A stretch of DNA of 64,000 bases, from positions 47,518 to 111,517 of the forward strand of contig NZ_FAOZ01000005.1 in assembly GCF_001536285.1 (NCBI RefSeq). The letters are read 5' to 3'. A program made the translations under genes and the position numbers. Positions 56,121 to 64,000 of the stretch are shown here, piece after piece (position 1 is the first letter of the stretch; each line of letters begins with the position of its first letter). The stretch is from Parafrankia irregularis. GTDB lineage: Bacteria; Actinomycetota; Actinomycetes; Frankiales; Frankiaceae. The notes beneath the pieces are model-generated. The model ran no database searches and had not been told where the DNA came from. It was given only the letters and a program-made list of their open reading frames with translations.

Positions 56121-57616
56121 TCACCATCGCGCGAACGCGGTCAGCGGCACCCCCGGACGAGTCGCCGCCGTTGCTGCGGTTGGCTCCGCACCCGTTCCAA
56201 CGGGCCGGGGCCTGGGCGGTGACGATCCTCGCCGGGCGAGAGGATCCAGCCGAGATCACGACCGACGATCTCGCCGCCGTCGCCGACCAGATCACTGCTG
56301 ACGTGGTCCGAGCCGCCCTCGCGGCCAAGGACGCGGCGGCGTACGACTGGTGGAAGGTCCTGTTCGCGCTGTTTCCCAACTCCGAGCCGACCCACGCCAA
56401 GCGGTCGCGGGATCGGGGCGTACTCGCCCCGGCGGTGGCCCGGTTCTTCCACCCCGACGCCGACGCTCCAGTCCGCCCCTGCTGCTTCTGCGGAGCGGCG
56501 GCGGGAACACTGTGGTCGAAGATGATGCTGCCGCTGTTCGATTCTCCCAAGGCGCTGAACACCTTGCCGCCGGAAACAGCCGGATGGCCCGTCTGCCGGC
56601 CGTGCCGAATCTCGTTGTGGGCGATGCCGTACGGCGCCGGGGTCACGGCCGGATCAGCCACGGTGTTGTCGTGCCCGGAGAGTACGGTGGAACGTGCGTT
56701 CGTCGCCGCGGGATGCAGGCGGACGGCCCGGATCCGGGCGGCCGGATTCTCATCGCTGCCTTCGGACGCCTCACCGGAGGCGGTCACCCTGTGGGCGTTG
56801 CGAGATCACGCCCAGTACGACCGGCCTTCGTCGGTCACGTTGTGGACCTTCAAGAACGACAATCAGGACCCGTGGCTGCGGGTGAGCGAGACCCGGGTCG
56901 CCGTGGTGGGTTTCCTGCGTGCGCTGCCTACGGATCCGGCGGCGTACCGGGGATGGCGTTCCCTGCAGCGCGCCTGCCATCAGAAGGACAAGAAAGGCGT
57001 CGTCGTCCGGCATGGGCGGGATGTCGTCGCCCGGGCCCTGTTCGAAACCGCCGACCGGCCACCGGACCAGCTGTGCCGCGAGCTGGTCCGCCAGCTCGGC
57101 GACCTGGAAGAAGTGAGCGCGCAGAATCTTCGGGACTGGCGGGCGCTGCACGCGCTGTATCTGAGGGAGATGTACGGCATGGATCGGAACCTGCTGGCGC
57201 CGGCCACCACGCTGCTGGCCGACTGGATATCCGCCGAGAGGAATCCGCGCGGCCGTTTCAACGAGTACCGGAAGGTCGCGGGCCGCGGTTTCGGCCTGCA
57301 GGTGCTGATGATGGAGGCATCCGCGCGGCTGTACCTCGACGGCCGGAACCCGCCGGACGTCACCCGGGTGACGAAGGGCCTGCTGGCCGCGGGTGGAGAG
57401 GGCACCAGGCTCCGCGGGCAGCTGTTCTTCGAGGTGGTCGCCGAGCTGGTGGCACGCGGTGTGGAGATCGGTGCGAAGAAGGCCGGCGGCGAGAACCCCG
57501 AGAGCTTCGAGAACTCCGATAACGAGAACGAGAACGAGGCGGGCGGCGACGCACCGCTGATCGGTGTCGACGTCGAGCTGGACGGGACCGACCAGAACGA
57601 GGAGGAGTACGTCTGA
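56117..57616 (+). CDS. cas8b: Cas8b (Cst1-type) Cascade large subunit
   Basis: 499 residues from GTG 56117. The Cst1 hallmark is a CxxC...CxxC zinc site: CCFCGAAAG at about 116-124 and CRPCR about 45 residues later. The C-terminus is helical and ends with an acidic tail (ENSDNENENEAGGDAPL). In type I-B complexes the large subunit recognises the PAM and recruits Cas3. The combination Cas6, Cst1, Cst2, Cas5, Cas3, Cas4, Cas1, Cas2 defines the Tneap variant of type I-B. It overlaps cas7 at TGATG. Confidence 0.87.
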   Translation: MITIARTRSAAPPDESPPLLRLAPHPFQRAGAWAVTILAGREDPAEITTDDLAAVADQITADVVRAALAAKDAAAYDWWKVLFALFPNSEPTHAKRSRDRGVLAPAVARFFHPDADAPVRPCCFCGAAAGTLWSKMMLPLFDSPKALNTLPPETAGWPVCRPCRISLWAMPYGAGVTAGSATVLSCPESTVERAFVAAGCRRTARIRAAGFSSLPSDASPEAVTLWALRDHAQYDRPSSVTLWTFKNDNQDPWLRVSETRVAVVGFLRALPTDPAAYRGWRSLQRACHQKDKKGVVVRHGRDVVARALFETADRPPDQLCRELVRQLGDLEEVSAQNLRDWRALHALYLREMYGMDRNLLAPATTLLADWISAERNPRGRFNEYRKVAGRGFGLQVLMMEASARLYLDGRNPPDVTRVTKGLLAAGGEGTRLRGQLFFEVVAELVARGVEIGAKKAGGENPESFENSDNENENEAGGDAPLIGVDVELDGTDQNEEEYV

Positions 57617-58674
57617 TGGCTTTCCTGGCTGGGAAGATCGTGATTCCGGTCGAGGCCGGCGCGCCGAACAACGGCCGCGGCGAGGCGACCGTCGGGCGGG
57701 TCAAGAAGACCCGGATTCGGGGCGGGACGTACCCGTACGTCTCGGCGCAGGCGTTCCGCCGGTGGATCCGGGAAACCATGGTCGCCTCGGGCACGGTCCC
57801 GTCGCCGACGGTAAGGGTCGGCAAGGCGCAGAACAAGGCGCAGAAGGCCACCACCGCCGCGGACCCGATCCGGTACGCCGACGACGACATCTTCGGCTAC
57901 ATGAAGGCGGGCGCGAAGGAGGACTCCCCCACCACCGTGCGGGATTCCCCGCTGATGGTCGGCACCCTGATGTCGGTCGAGAAGGTGTGGCTGACCGAGG
58001 ATTTCGGCGTCATGTCGCGCGGGGTCGCCGAGCCGGTTCTGCACGCGCACGAGTTCTACAGCGCCGATCTGGCCGCACCGTTCCTGCTCGACGTCCCGCG
58101 GATCGGGACGTTCACCCTGCCCGGTGACGGTGGCGCCGGCCGGCCGAACTACCTCACCGAACAGGACGCCCTGCGCATGGCCGAGGCGGTGCAGGCCGGT
58201 GCCACCGCGGGAATGTTCCGTGGTGTCGGCGCCGTGCGGCTGCCACTGGCGGACCGCAGGGAGCGGGTCGCGATCCTGCTCGACGCCTTGGCCGAGCTCG
58301 CCGGCGGAGCCAAGAAGGCACTGCACTACGGCGACCGCGGCGCCGCCGTCCTCGCCCTCGTGCCGATGAGCGGCGGGGTGAACCCGCTGGGCTTCGCGAT
58401 CAGCGGTGAGAGCGACGGCTCGGGTCTGCGGGTCAGCGGGGACGTGCTGCGGGCGGAGCTCGCCGCGTGGGAGGGCGAGTGGGAGCCGCCGGTGCTGATC
58501 GGGTGGCGCCCCGGTTTCCGTGACGACCTGCGCAAGCAGTTCGAGGAGGACATGGCGGACGAGATCGCCGACGGTTCGGTGCTTCTCGGGCACCCGCGGA
58601 CCATCCTGCTCGATCTCGCGCGGCGGGTGCGCGACGGGCGCCACGACGGCTGGTTCGACGACCCCACCCGATGA
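57616..58674 (+). CDS. cas7: Cas7 (Cst2/DevR-type) Cascade backbone
   Basis: 352 residues. The family start AGKIVIPVEAGAPNNGRGEATVGRVKKTRIRGGTYPYVSAQAFRRWIRET is typical of DevR/Cst2 Cas7 proteins. FRGVGAVRLPLADRRERVAILLDAL and the GG..NPLGF strand also match. Several copies coat the crRNA spacer in the Cascade complex. The stop overlaps the cas5 start (ATGA). No unusual insertion is seen except a Lys/Ala-rich loop (GKAQNKAQKATTA). Confidence 0.9.
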   Translation: MAFLAGKIVIPVEAGAPNNGRGEATVGRVKKTRIRGGTYPYVSAQAFRRWIRETMVASGTVPSPTVRVGKAQNKAQKATTAADPIRYADDDIFGYMKAGAKEDSPTTVRDSPLMVGTLMSVEKVWLTEDFGVMSRGVAEPVLHAHEFYSADLAAPFLLDVPRIGTFTLPGDGGAGRPNYLTEQDALRMAEAVQAGATAGMFRGVGAVRLPLADRRERVAILLDALAELAGGAKKALHYGDRGAAVLALVPMSGGVNPLGFAISGESDGSGLRVSGDVLRAELAAWEGEWEPPVLIGWRPGFRDDLRKQFEEDMADEIADGSVLLGHPRTILLDLARRVRDGRHDGWFDDPTR

Positions 58675-59417
58675 GCACCGGCACCGCGGGCGGACGGTCC
58701 GTCCAGGCACTTCGCGTCGAGCTGTACGCGCCGGTCGCGTCGTTCCGCGACCCGATGTTCCCGAGAGTGACCCGTTGCCTGCCCGTCCCGCCGCCGTCGA
58801 CGGTGCGCGGGATGCTGGCCGCCGCGTCGGGCAACACCCGGGAGCTGGCGGTGTTCGGGATGGCCGCCAGTTCGTCCGGGCACGGTGTCGATCTGGAGAC
58901 CTACCATCCGATCGCGGCGGACGGCTCGAACCCTGCGATAGCTGGTCGGGTTCGGACCGTCAAAGGCGGAGCCACCGTCCGGGAGCGGCCGTTCCTCACC
59001 GACGTCCGGCTGACACTGTGGATTCCGGAGGCCGACGGCCGTCGCCTCGAACCCGCGCTGCGCCGCCCGGTCTGGGGCCTACGCCTGGGGCGTTCCCAGG
59101 ATGTCGTCCACCTGGACGGGGTTCCGTGCTGGACGGAGCTGCATCCCGCCGGCACCGCCGGTAACCCGGCTGAGGGCGTCGCGCCGATGGACGGCGTCGC
59201 GCGGGTCGGTCACGCCCTCGCGCCGCCCGACGGGCACTGTGCGAGGCAGGCCGTCACCCTGCGGCTCGCCGAGACCGTGAGCTCCGATCGGCTGCGCACC
59301 AGCTATGGCTCCTACCTGTGGTGCCGGGAGCCCGGCGGGCTCGAGCGGGTGAGCGGATCCGCCTACCGGGACGACGAACAGGCGGTATGGCTTTTCGACG
59401 CCGCTGGTGATCTCTGA
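58671..59417 (+). CDS. cas5: Cas5 Cascade subunit
   Basis: 248 residues. The Cas5 opening QALRVELYAPVASFRDPMFPRVTRCLPVPPPSTVRGMLAAASG is diagnostic: the RAMP beta strand is followed by the PPxSTVxGML motif. The rest includes RERPFLTDVRLTLWIPE and GRSQDVVHLDG, as in the Cas5t/Cst group. It binds the 5' handle of the crRNA and caps the Cas7 filament. The stop overlaps the cas3 start by TGATG. Confidence 0.9.
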   Translation: MSTGTAGGRSVQALRVELYAPVASFRDPMFPRVTRCLPVPPPSTVRGMLAAASGNTRELAVFGMAASSSGHGVDLETYHPIAADGSNPAIAGRVRTVKGGATVRERPFLTDVRLTLWIPEADGRRLEPALRRPVWGLRLGRSQDVVHLDGVPCWTELHPAGTAGNPAEGVAPMDGVARVGHALAPPDGHCARQAVTLRLAETVSSDRLRTSYGSYLWCREPGGLERVSGSAYRDDEQAVWLFDAAGDL

Positions 59418-61987
59418 TGGACTCCGCGGGCCCGCCCGGCCCGAAACAGGCGGGCGTAGAACTCACCGGTTCGGAGCTGGCCGGTCTGCTCGCGAAGTCC
59501 GCGGGGCGGTCCGCGACGGGCCGGGCCGAGCTGCTCACCGAGCACTCCGCCGCGGTGCGCGACGCCGCCCGGCGCATCGCCGAACGGATCGGCCCCGCCG
59601 GCCCGATCGCGTCCGAGCCTCGCTTCTGGCGGTGGGTGGAGCAGGCCGCGCTGCTGCACGACGCGGGCAAGATCGCCGAAGGCTTCCAGCGGCAGGTGCG
59701 GCCCCGCGGAACCGTGTGGGGCGAGCGGCACGAGGTGCTGTCGCTGGCCTATGTGAACCTGCTCGTCGGCGGAGCCGACGGGACCGGCGATGAGGATGCG
59801 CGCGACAGGTTGATGACCGCGACCGGCGTCGCCTTCCATCACCGTGCCCTGACCATCAGCGGCGGGCGCGGCGCCGGCCTCGCAGCCAGCTACCCGCCTG
59901 ACGGCGCCTGGGACCGGCGTTTCGGCTACGACCCCTCCGCACCACCAGGCGAACGGGGGCAGGTGACTGCCGTCCGACATCGTGCTCTCCTCGCCTGGTT
60001 CGCGGCCGAGCTGGGCGGTGGCGGGCCGGCGGCCCCGGACGATCGCCGGCTGTGGGAGCACGCCCGGGAGCTCTTCCTCGCCACCCGGGACGCGTGGATC
60101 GGAACCGTCCCGGCGGAGCGGGGGCTGCTCGCCGTACTGCTGCAGGGCGCGGTGACACTGGCGGACCATTCCGGGTCCGCCCATGTGGAGCTGCAGCGGC
60201 ATATGCCACTGCCGCGGGGCTTCCTGGGCCGGCTCGCCCGCCCGTACCCGCATCAGATGTCCGCCGCCGCGACCGACGGGCACCTGATCATGGTTGCGCC
60301 GACCGGGAGCGGCAAGACCGAGGGCGGCCTGGCCTGGGCCTCGGCACAGCTCGCGGGAATGCCCGGCGAACCCAGACTGGTGTGGGTACTGCCGTACCGG
60401 GCCTCGATCGACGCCGTGGTCGACCGGTTCGCCCGGGATCTCGACCCGTCCCCCGCCCAGGCCAGCCCGGATATCGGGGTGCTGCACTCGACCGCGGCCA
60501 GCACTCTGCTGGCCCGCGCCGCCGAGGACGACTGCCCACCGGGCGCCGGCAGCGTCCGCAAGGCACGCGCCCGGGCGCAGGCGATGCGGCTGTCCGCCCA
60601 GCGGGTCCGCGTCGCCACCCCACACCAGCTGCTGCAGGCGGCGATCGCCGGGCCTCGATATTCGTCCGTGCTGATCGAGCAGGCCAACGCCCTGTTCGTG
60701 CTCGACGAGCTGCATGCCTACGCGCCGGAGCTCTTCGGACGGATCTGCGCGGCGATCAGCCTGTGGACCAGGCTCGGCAGTCGGATCGCGGTGCTGTCAG
60801 CCACCCTCGCGCAGCCCATGATCGACCTGGTCACGGACAGCCTCGGTGGCGAGCCGGGCGGGATGGGCAAGCCGGGCGGGCTGGTCCACGTGGTGCGTGC
60901 GCCGGCAGGCACCGCGCCGGATCGCCACCGGCTGGCCCTCACCGAGGAACCGATCACTGCGGCCGACAGCCTGCTGACGGTCGCCCGGTGGATGTCCGAG
61001 GGCCACAGCGTGTTGCTGGTGGCCAACAGGGTGCGCGTCGCCCGGCGGCTGTTCGAAGCACTTCTCTCCGCCGCCCACGAGGCCTGGCCCGACGACCCGG
61101 ACGCCGCCGTCCTGCTGCACTCCCGTTTCAGGGGCCGCGACCGGGCCCGGATCGAGCGGCGCATCGCAGCACGTCATCCCGAGCGGTCGGCCGGTGAGCC
61201 TGCTCGCCGCCGTGGTGGCCTCGTCGTGTCCACCCAGGTTCTGGAGGTCTCGTTGTGCCTGGACTTCGACCGCGGCGCCAGTGAGCTCGCGCCCGTCGAG
61301 GCGGTCGCGCAACGGGCCGGCCGGGTCAACCGCCGCGGACGTCATCCCGACGGCCCGGTGGAGTTCCGGGTCCATCGCTGCGAATCACCGCTGCCCTACG
61401 AGCCCGAGGCCCTGGACGCCGCCTGGGCCGCGATGCGAGCCACCGCCACCGCGGCTACCACCGATGCTGAGGCTGAGGTCGCCGCCGATGCTGAGGTTGC
61501 CGCCGGGACCGCAACGGCGGCGATCTCGGAGCAGACCATCGACAGCTGGCTGCAGCACGTGTACGCCACGCCGTGGGGCGAACGGTGGGCGGCCACCGCA
61601 CGCGCGGCCCGCGACGAGTTCACCGAGTCCTTCCTGACCTTCGAGCAGCCGTTCGACGACCGCACCGAATTCGCCGGACGTCTCGACGAAAGCTTCGACA
61701 CGGTCCAGGTCCTGCACCGCGACGACGTGGACGAGTACCGGGCCCTCGCCGACACCGAACACGGTGACCTGCTGCTCGCCGAGGAACTACTCATCCCGTT
61801 GCGATACGGGCAGCTCGCACGCCTGCGTCGGGACGGCCTCGCAGCCCTTGACCGCTCGCTGCGGGTCACCATCGTGGACGCGCCCTACGACCCGGTGAGC
61901 GGCCTCGACCTCGGCGACACCGACCCAGACCATTCCGGAGCTGGACGCCGACAGCGCGAAGACCGAGGAGTCGACACCATCCTGTGA
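59417..61987 (+). CDS. cas3: Cas3 HD nuclease-helicase
   Basis: 856 residues. The HD domain has TEHS (His 43), ALLHDAGKIAEGF (HD at 81-82) and later GVAFHHRAL. The helicase core has Walker A VAPTGSGKTEGG near 291-302, the DExH box as VLDELHAY, motif III SATLA and motif VI AQRAGRVNRRG. It is recruited by Cascade to unwind and degrade the invader. A short Ala/Glu repeat (TTDAEAEVAADAEVAAG, 61455-61510) lies in the C-terminal part. All catalytic motifs are intact, so interference should be functional. It overlaps cas4 by GTGA. Confidence 0.95.
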   Translation: MDSAGPPGPKQAGVELTGSELAGLLAKSAGRSATGRAELLTEHSAAVRDAARRIAERIGPAGPIASEPRFWRWVEQAALLHDAGKIAEGFQRQVRPRGTVWGERHEVLSLAYVNLLVGGADGTGDEDARDRLMTATGVAFHHRALTISGGRGAGLAASYPPDGAWDRRFGYDPSAPPGERGQVTAVRHRALLAWFAAELGGGGPAAPDDRRLWEHARELFLATRDAWIGTVPAERGLLAVLLQGAVTLADHSGSAHVELQRHMPLPRGFLGRLARPYPHQMSAAATDGHLIMVAPTGSGKTEGGLAWASAQLAGMPGEPRLVWVLPYRASIDAVVDRFARDLDPSPAQASPDIGVLHSTAASTLLARAAEDDCPPGAGSVRKARARAQAMRLSAQRVRVATPHQLLQAAIAGPRYSSVLIEQANALFVLDELHAYAPELFGRICAAISLWTRLGSRIAVLSATLAQPMIDLVTDSLGGEPGGMGKPGGLVHVVRAPAGTAPDRHRLALTEEPITAADSLLTVARWMSEGHSVLLVANRVRVARRLFEALLSAAHEAWPDDPDAAVLLHSRFRGRDRARIERRIAARHPERSAGEPARRRGGLVVSTQVLEVSLCLDFDRGASELAPVEAVAQRAGRVNRRGRHPDGPVEFRVHRCESPLPYEPEALDAAWAAMRATATAATTDAEAEVAADAEVAAGTATAAISEQTIDSWLQHVYATPWGERWAATARAARDEFTESFLTFEQPFDDRTEFAGRLDESFDTVQVLHRDDVDEYRALADTEHGDLLLAEELLIPLRYGQLARLRRDGLAALDRSLRVTIVDAPYDPVSGLDLGDTDPDHSGAGRRQREDRGVDTIL

Positions 61988-62541
61988 TTCGACCAGAAAC
62001 AGAACCAGGAAAAGAAGCAGGCGCTGGAACGGCAGCGGACCGCGACCGCGACGACGGGGTCGGAGGCGTCCACATCAAATACCTCCTGCACTGCCCCCGC
62101 CAGCTCTGGCTCTACATGCGTGGCTACCGCCCCGAGGCGCACAGCGACCTCGTCGCCTTCGGCGAGATCGTCGACGAGACGACATACACCCGCCGCCGCG
62201 ACATCGATCTCGGCGAGGCGAAAATCGACTGGGTCACCACCGGCGCCGTCGTCCACGAGACGAAATCCTCACGGGCTCCGTCACCGGCCCACGAGGCCCA
62301 GGTTCGTCATTACTGCCTGCTGCTCGAACGCCGCGGGGTCAGTGTTCGCGGCGGAACGATTCACTACCCGCTGACCCGGCGCACCGTAGACATCTCCTGG
62401 GATGACCAGGCACGCGCCCTGGCACTCGTGACCGAAAGTCAGGCCACCGAGGTGATCCAGGCACAGGACGCTCCGCCGCGGCTCGAACGCCCGCGGTGCC
62501 GCGGCTGCTCCTATCTCGACTACTGCTGGGAACAGACATGA
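61984..62541 (+). CDS. cas4: Cas4 exonuclease (adaptation)
   Basis: 185 residues from GTG 61984. The four Fe-S Cys are one in LLHCPRQLW and three in RCRGCSYLDYCW. The RecB-like nuclease motif is VVHETKSSR, preceded by GEAKIDWV. The Gln of motif QxxxY is in HEAQVRHYCLLLE. Cas4 trims prespacers and enforces PAM selection with Cas1-Cas2. The first 25 residues are a hydrophilic extension. It overlaps cas1 by ATGA. Confidence 0.93.
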   Translation: MIRPETEPGKEAGAGTAADRDRDDGVGGVHIKYLLHCPRQLWLYMRGYRPEAHSDLVAFGEIVDETTYTRRRDIDLGEAKIDWVTTGAVVHETKSSRAPSPAHEAQVRHYCLLLERRGVSVRGGTIHYPLTRRTVDISWDDQARALALVTESQATEVIQAQDAPPRLERPRCRGCSYLDYCWEQT

Positions 62542-63518
62542 CAGCCGCCGGCCGTACCTACTGGCTCACCGAACCTTGTCGGATCCGCCGCGAGGACAAC
62601 AGCGTCTCCATAGAACGCGCCGACGCCACGCCGGTACGCATTCCCATCACCGACATCCGAGATCTCGTCGCCTTCGACAACGTCGACATCAACACCGCAG
62701 CCGTCAGCCTGCTCAGCCGGCATGGCGTGACCCTGCACGTTCTTGACCACTACGGCAACTACGCCGGGATGGTCGCCGGCGCCGAGGACACCTCGTCCGC
62801 ACACGTCCTGCGCCGGCAGGTCGCGCTCACCGCCGAGCCGGAGCACCGCCTCACGGTCGCCCGTGCCCTGGTCGAGGCCACCGCGGCGAACGTCCGATGG
62901 GCTCTGGACACCGATCTGCTGGGCCCCGCGCTCGACACCCTCGCCGGCCAGCTACCCGAAGCCGACAGCAGCGAGAAGATCATGGGTGCGGAAGGCAACT
63001 TCCGCCGCACCGCATGGGCCGCACTCGACGTCACCCTGCCCGCCTGGCTGCGACTCGACGGCCGTTCACGCCGCCCACCCGCGAACACGGGCAACGCCTT
63101 CATCAGCTACATCAACAGCATCATCTACGCGCGGGTGCTGACCGCCCTGCGCACCACCCCGCTGCACCCCGCGCTCGGCTTCCTCCACGCCGACACGGAC
63201 CGGCGCCGCAACACCCTCGCCCTCGACCTTGCCGAACCCTTCAAACCGATATTCGCCGAGCGGCTCCTGCGCCGGGCAGCCGCTCAGAAGACGCTGCGGC
63301 AGTCCGATTTCGAAGCCGATGTCGGCAGCGCCTCCCTCAGCAAGGACGGCCGAAAGAAGGTGGCTGCGATGATTCGGGAGGAGTTCGCGGCGACCGTGTA
63401 CCACCGCACGCTGCGCCGGAAGGTCTCCTACGAGGAGCTGATTCACCTGGAAGCACTGAAAATCGTTCGCCTCTGCCTCGAGGACAAGCCCTACAAGCCG
63501 TTCCGGCCGTGGTGGTAG
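62538..63518 (+). CDS. cas1: Cas1 integrase (adaptation)
   Basis: 326 residues from ATG 62538. The N-terminal beta domain runs from YWLTEPCRIRREDNSVSIER to LLSRHGVTLHVLDHYGNYAGMV. The metal ligands are Glu in IMGAEGNFRRTAW, His in LGFLHADTDRRRNTLALDLAEPFKPIF and the Asp/Glu of the same stretch. It catalyses spacer insertion at the leader-proximal repeat of both arrays. Cas2 starts 3 nt after the stop codon. It is of typical I-B type, with no reverse transcriptase fusion. Confidence 0.96.
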   Translation: MTAAGRTYWLTEPCRIRREDNSVSIERADATPVRIPITDIRDLVAFDNVDINTAAVSLLSRHGVTLHVLDHYGNYAGMVAGAEDTSSAHVLRRQVALTAEPEHRLTVARALVEATAANVRWALDTDLLGPALDTLAGQLPEADSSEKIMGAEGNFRRTAWAALDVTLPAWLRLDGRSRRPPANTGNAFISYINSIIYARVLTALRTTPLHPALGFLHADTDRRRNTLALDLAEPFKPIFAERLLRRAAAQKTLRQSDFEADVGSASLSKDGRKKVAAMIREEFAATVYHRTLRRKVSYEELIHLEALKIVRLCLEDKPYKPFRPWW

Positions 63519-63521
63519 ACC

Positions 63522-63785
63522 ATGTTCGTCGTCCTCGTCTACGACACCGCGGCCGAGCGGAACCCACTCGTCCTGCGGACCTGCCGGAAGTATCTGCACT
63601 GGGTGCAACGGAGCGTCTTCGAAGGCGAGCTTTCCGCCGCCCAGTACCGAGCCCTCACCACAACACTGCGAACCGAGCTCGACATGGGCTACGACAGCAT
63701 CCGCATCTACCGCACACGCTCGCCGCAGCTCGTCGACACCGAATGGCTCGGCCAGGAGATGGGCAACCAGGACTCCATCCTGTAG
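63522..63785 (+). CDS. cas2: Cas2 adaptation protein
   Basis: 87 residues, normal length. The ferredoxin-like fold begins MFVVLVYDTAAERNPLVLRTCRKYLHWVQRSVFEGELS. The first-strand Asp (VYDTA) and the typical SVFEGELS segment are present, with SIRIYRTRSPQ for strand 4. It bridges two Cas1 dimers in the integration complex. The leader of array 2 begins 20 bp after the stop codon. Confidence 0.95.
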   Translation: MFVVLVYDTAAERNPLVLRTCRKYLHWVQRSVFEGELSAAQYRALTTTLRTELDMGYDSIRIYRTRSPQLVDTEWLGQEMGNQDSIL

Positions 63786-63804
63786 CCACTCCCGATCATG
63801 GCCC

Positions 63805-63896
63805 TGACCTGCGCTGTTACACTACCGCCGGACCGCCGCACTTTCGCCCCCACAACCACCGCCAACAGGCATCCCGACCTGCATGTTCATCTTGGG
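63805..63896 (+). promoter_or_regulatory. CRISPR leader of array 2
   Basis: 92 bp between cas2 and the first repeat. It begins TGACCTGCG and ends GACCTGCATGTTCATCTTGGG-like (positions 63876-63896). It aligns without gaps to the array 1 leader (53466-53557, minus). GACCTGC occurs near both ends of each leader. Confidence 0.85.
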
Positions 63897-64000
63897 GTCG
63901 CTGATCATCCCTGGAGGGATCGCAACAAGGACGTGCGACCCGCCCGCCGCTGGACTGGGTCGCGTCGCTGATCATCCCTGGAGGGATCGCAACGACCGCG
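63897..64000 (+). CRISPR. CRISPR array 2 (start only, runs off the window)
   Basis: Two repeats at 63897-63926 and 63964-63993, identical to those of array 1 but in the opposite orientation. They are separated by a 37-nt spacer, and the second spacer is cut by the window end. The transcribed repeat begins GTCGCTGATC and ends ATCGCAAC. Being next to cas1-cas2 and its leader, this is the leader-proximal, youngest part. Confidence 0.97.

Overview
The window is GC-rich, densely packed actinobacterial DNA with GTG and TTG starts and frequent ATGA, GTGA and TGATG gene overlaps. The gene content (DUF1972-type glycosyltransferase, S-adenosyl methyltransferase of the DUF574 type, NACHT-membrane NTPase, LLM flavoenzymes, SWIM-SNF2 helicase, FhuF-like Fe-S protein) fits a filamentous soil actinomycete, most likely Frankia or a close relative. 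That assignment is inference from gene style, not from a marker gene.

Layout. 1-6.8 kb is an accessory segment beside a tRNA with a CAU anticodon (1318-1394, minus). It holds an excisionase-like HTH gene, a GNAT acetyltransferase, a NACHT-membrane STAND NTPase, a DUF262-HEPN pair that looks like a defence or toxin-antitoxin module, and a 51-codon unknown. 7.6-20.5 kb is a long minus-strand surface-polysaccharide locus. In transcription order it encodes a Wzz/BY-kinase-like protein, a fused flippase plus O-antigen-ligase protein, a GT4 glycosyltransferase, a lipoprotein, a large secreted LamG protein, a DUF1972 glycosyltransferase, a CDP-alcohol phosphatidyltransferase and a cytidylyltransferase. 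20.7-29.2 kb carries a FhuF-like protein, tandem crcB fluoride-channel genes, a PPOX-fold flavoenzyme, a tandem-Mop molybdate-binding protein, a secreted Moco-fold protein, an LLM flavoenzyme, and FecCD permease plus ATPase genes closed by a strong terminator.

29.7-37.0 kb is the most unusual region. It is a one-direction cluster with two diverged M29/NicX-like metalloprotein paralogues. Between them lies a 20-residue peptide gene with a strong Shine-Dalgarno sequence, followed by a perfect 14-bp-stem hairpin. Downstream come a heme-oxygenase-like diiron oxidase (HDO), a GNAT-like protein, an SDR, a dedicated aspartate-semialdehyde dehydrogenase and a divergent aspartokinase. It looks like a biosynthetic system, possibly built around a ribosomal peptide. 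I cannot match it to a described pathway.

37-52 kb is mostly housekeeping or scattered genes: SAM methyltransferase, DUF4279, SWIM-SNF2 helicase, DUF2817 peptidase-like, MFS transporter, YdeI-like protein, dimethylargininase, TetR regulator, tannase-like lipoprotein with PKD domain, PPOX, Nudix and ClpN-like protein. 52.2-64 kb is a complete type I-B (Cst/Tneap) CRISPR-Cas locus, cas6-cas8b-cas7-cas5-cas3-cas4-cas1-cas2. It lies between two arrays transcribed outward, with homologous 92-bp leaders. An IS110-family element abuts the left leader. Two adjacent spacers overlap by 20 nt and so came from the same target.

Recurrent oddities are in-frame short tandem repeats inserted in loops of conserved enzymes, a perfect 14-bp palindrome recurring in unrelated coding sequences, and a family of about 50-bp intergenic hairpin elements.
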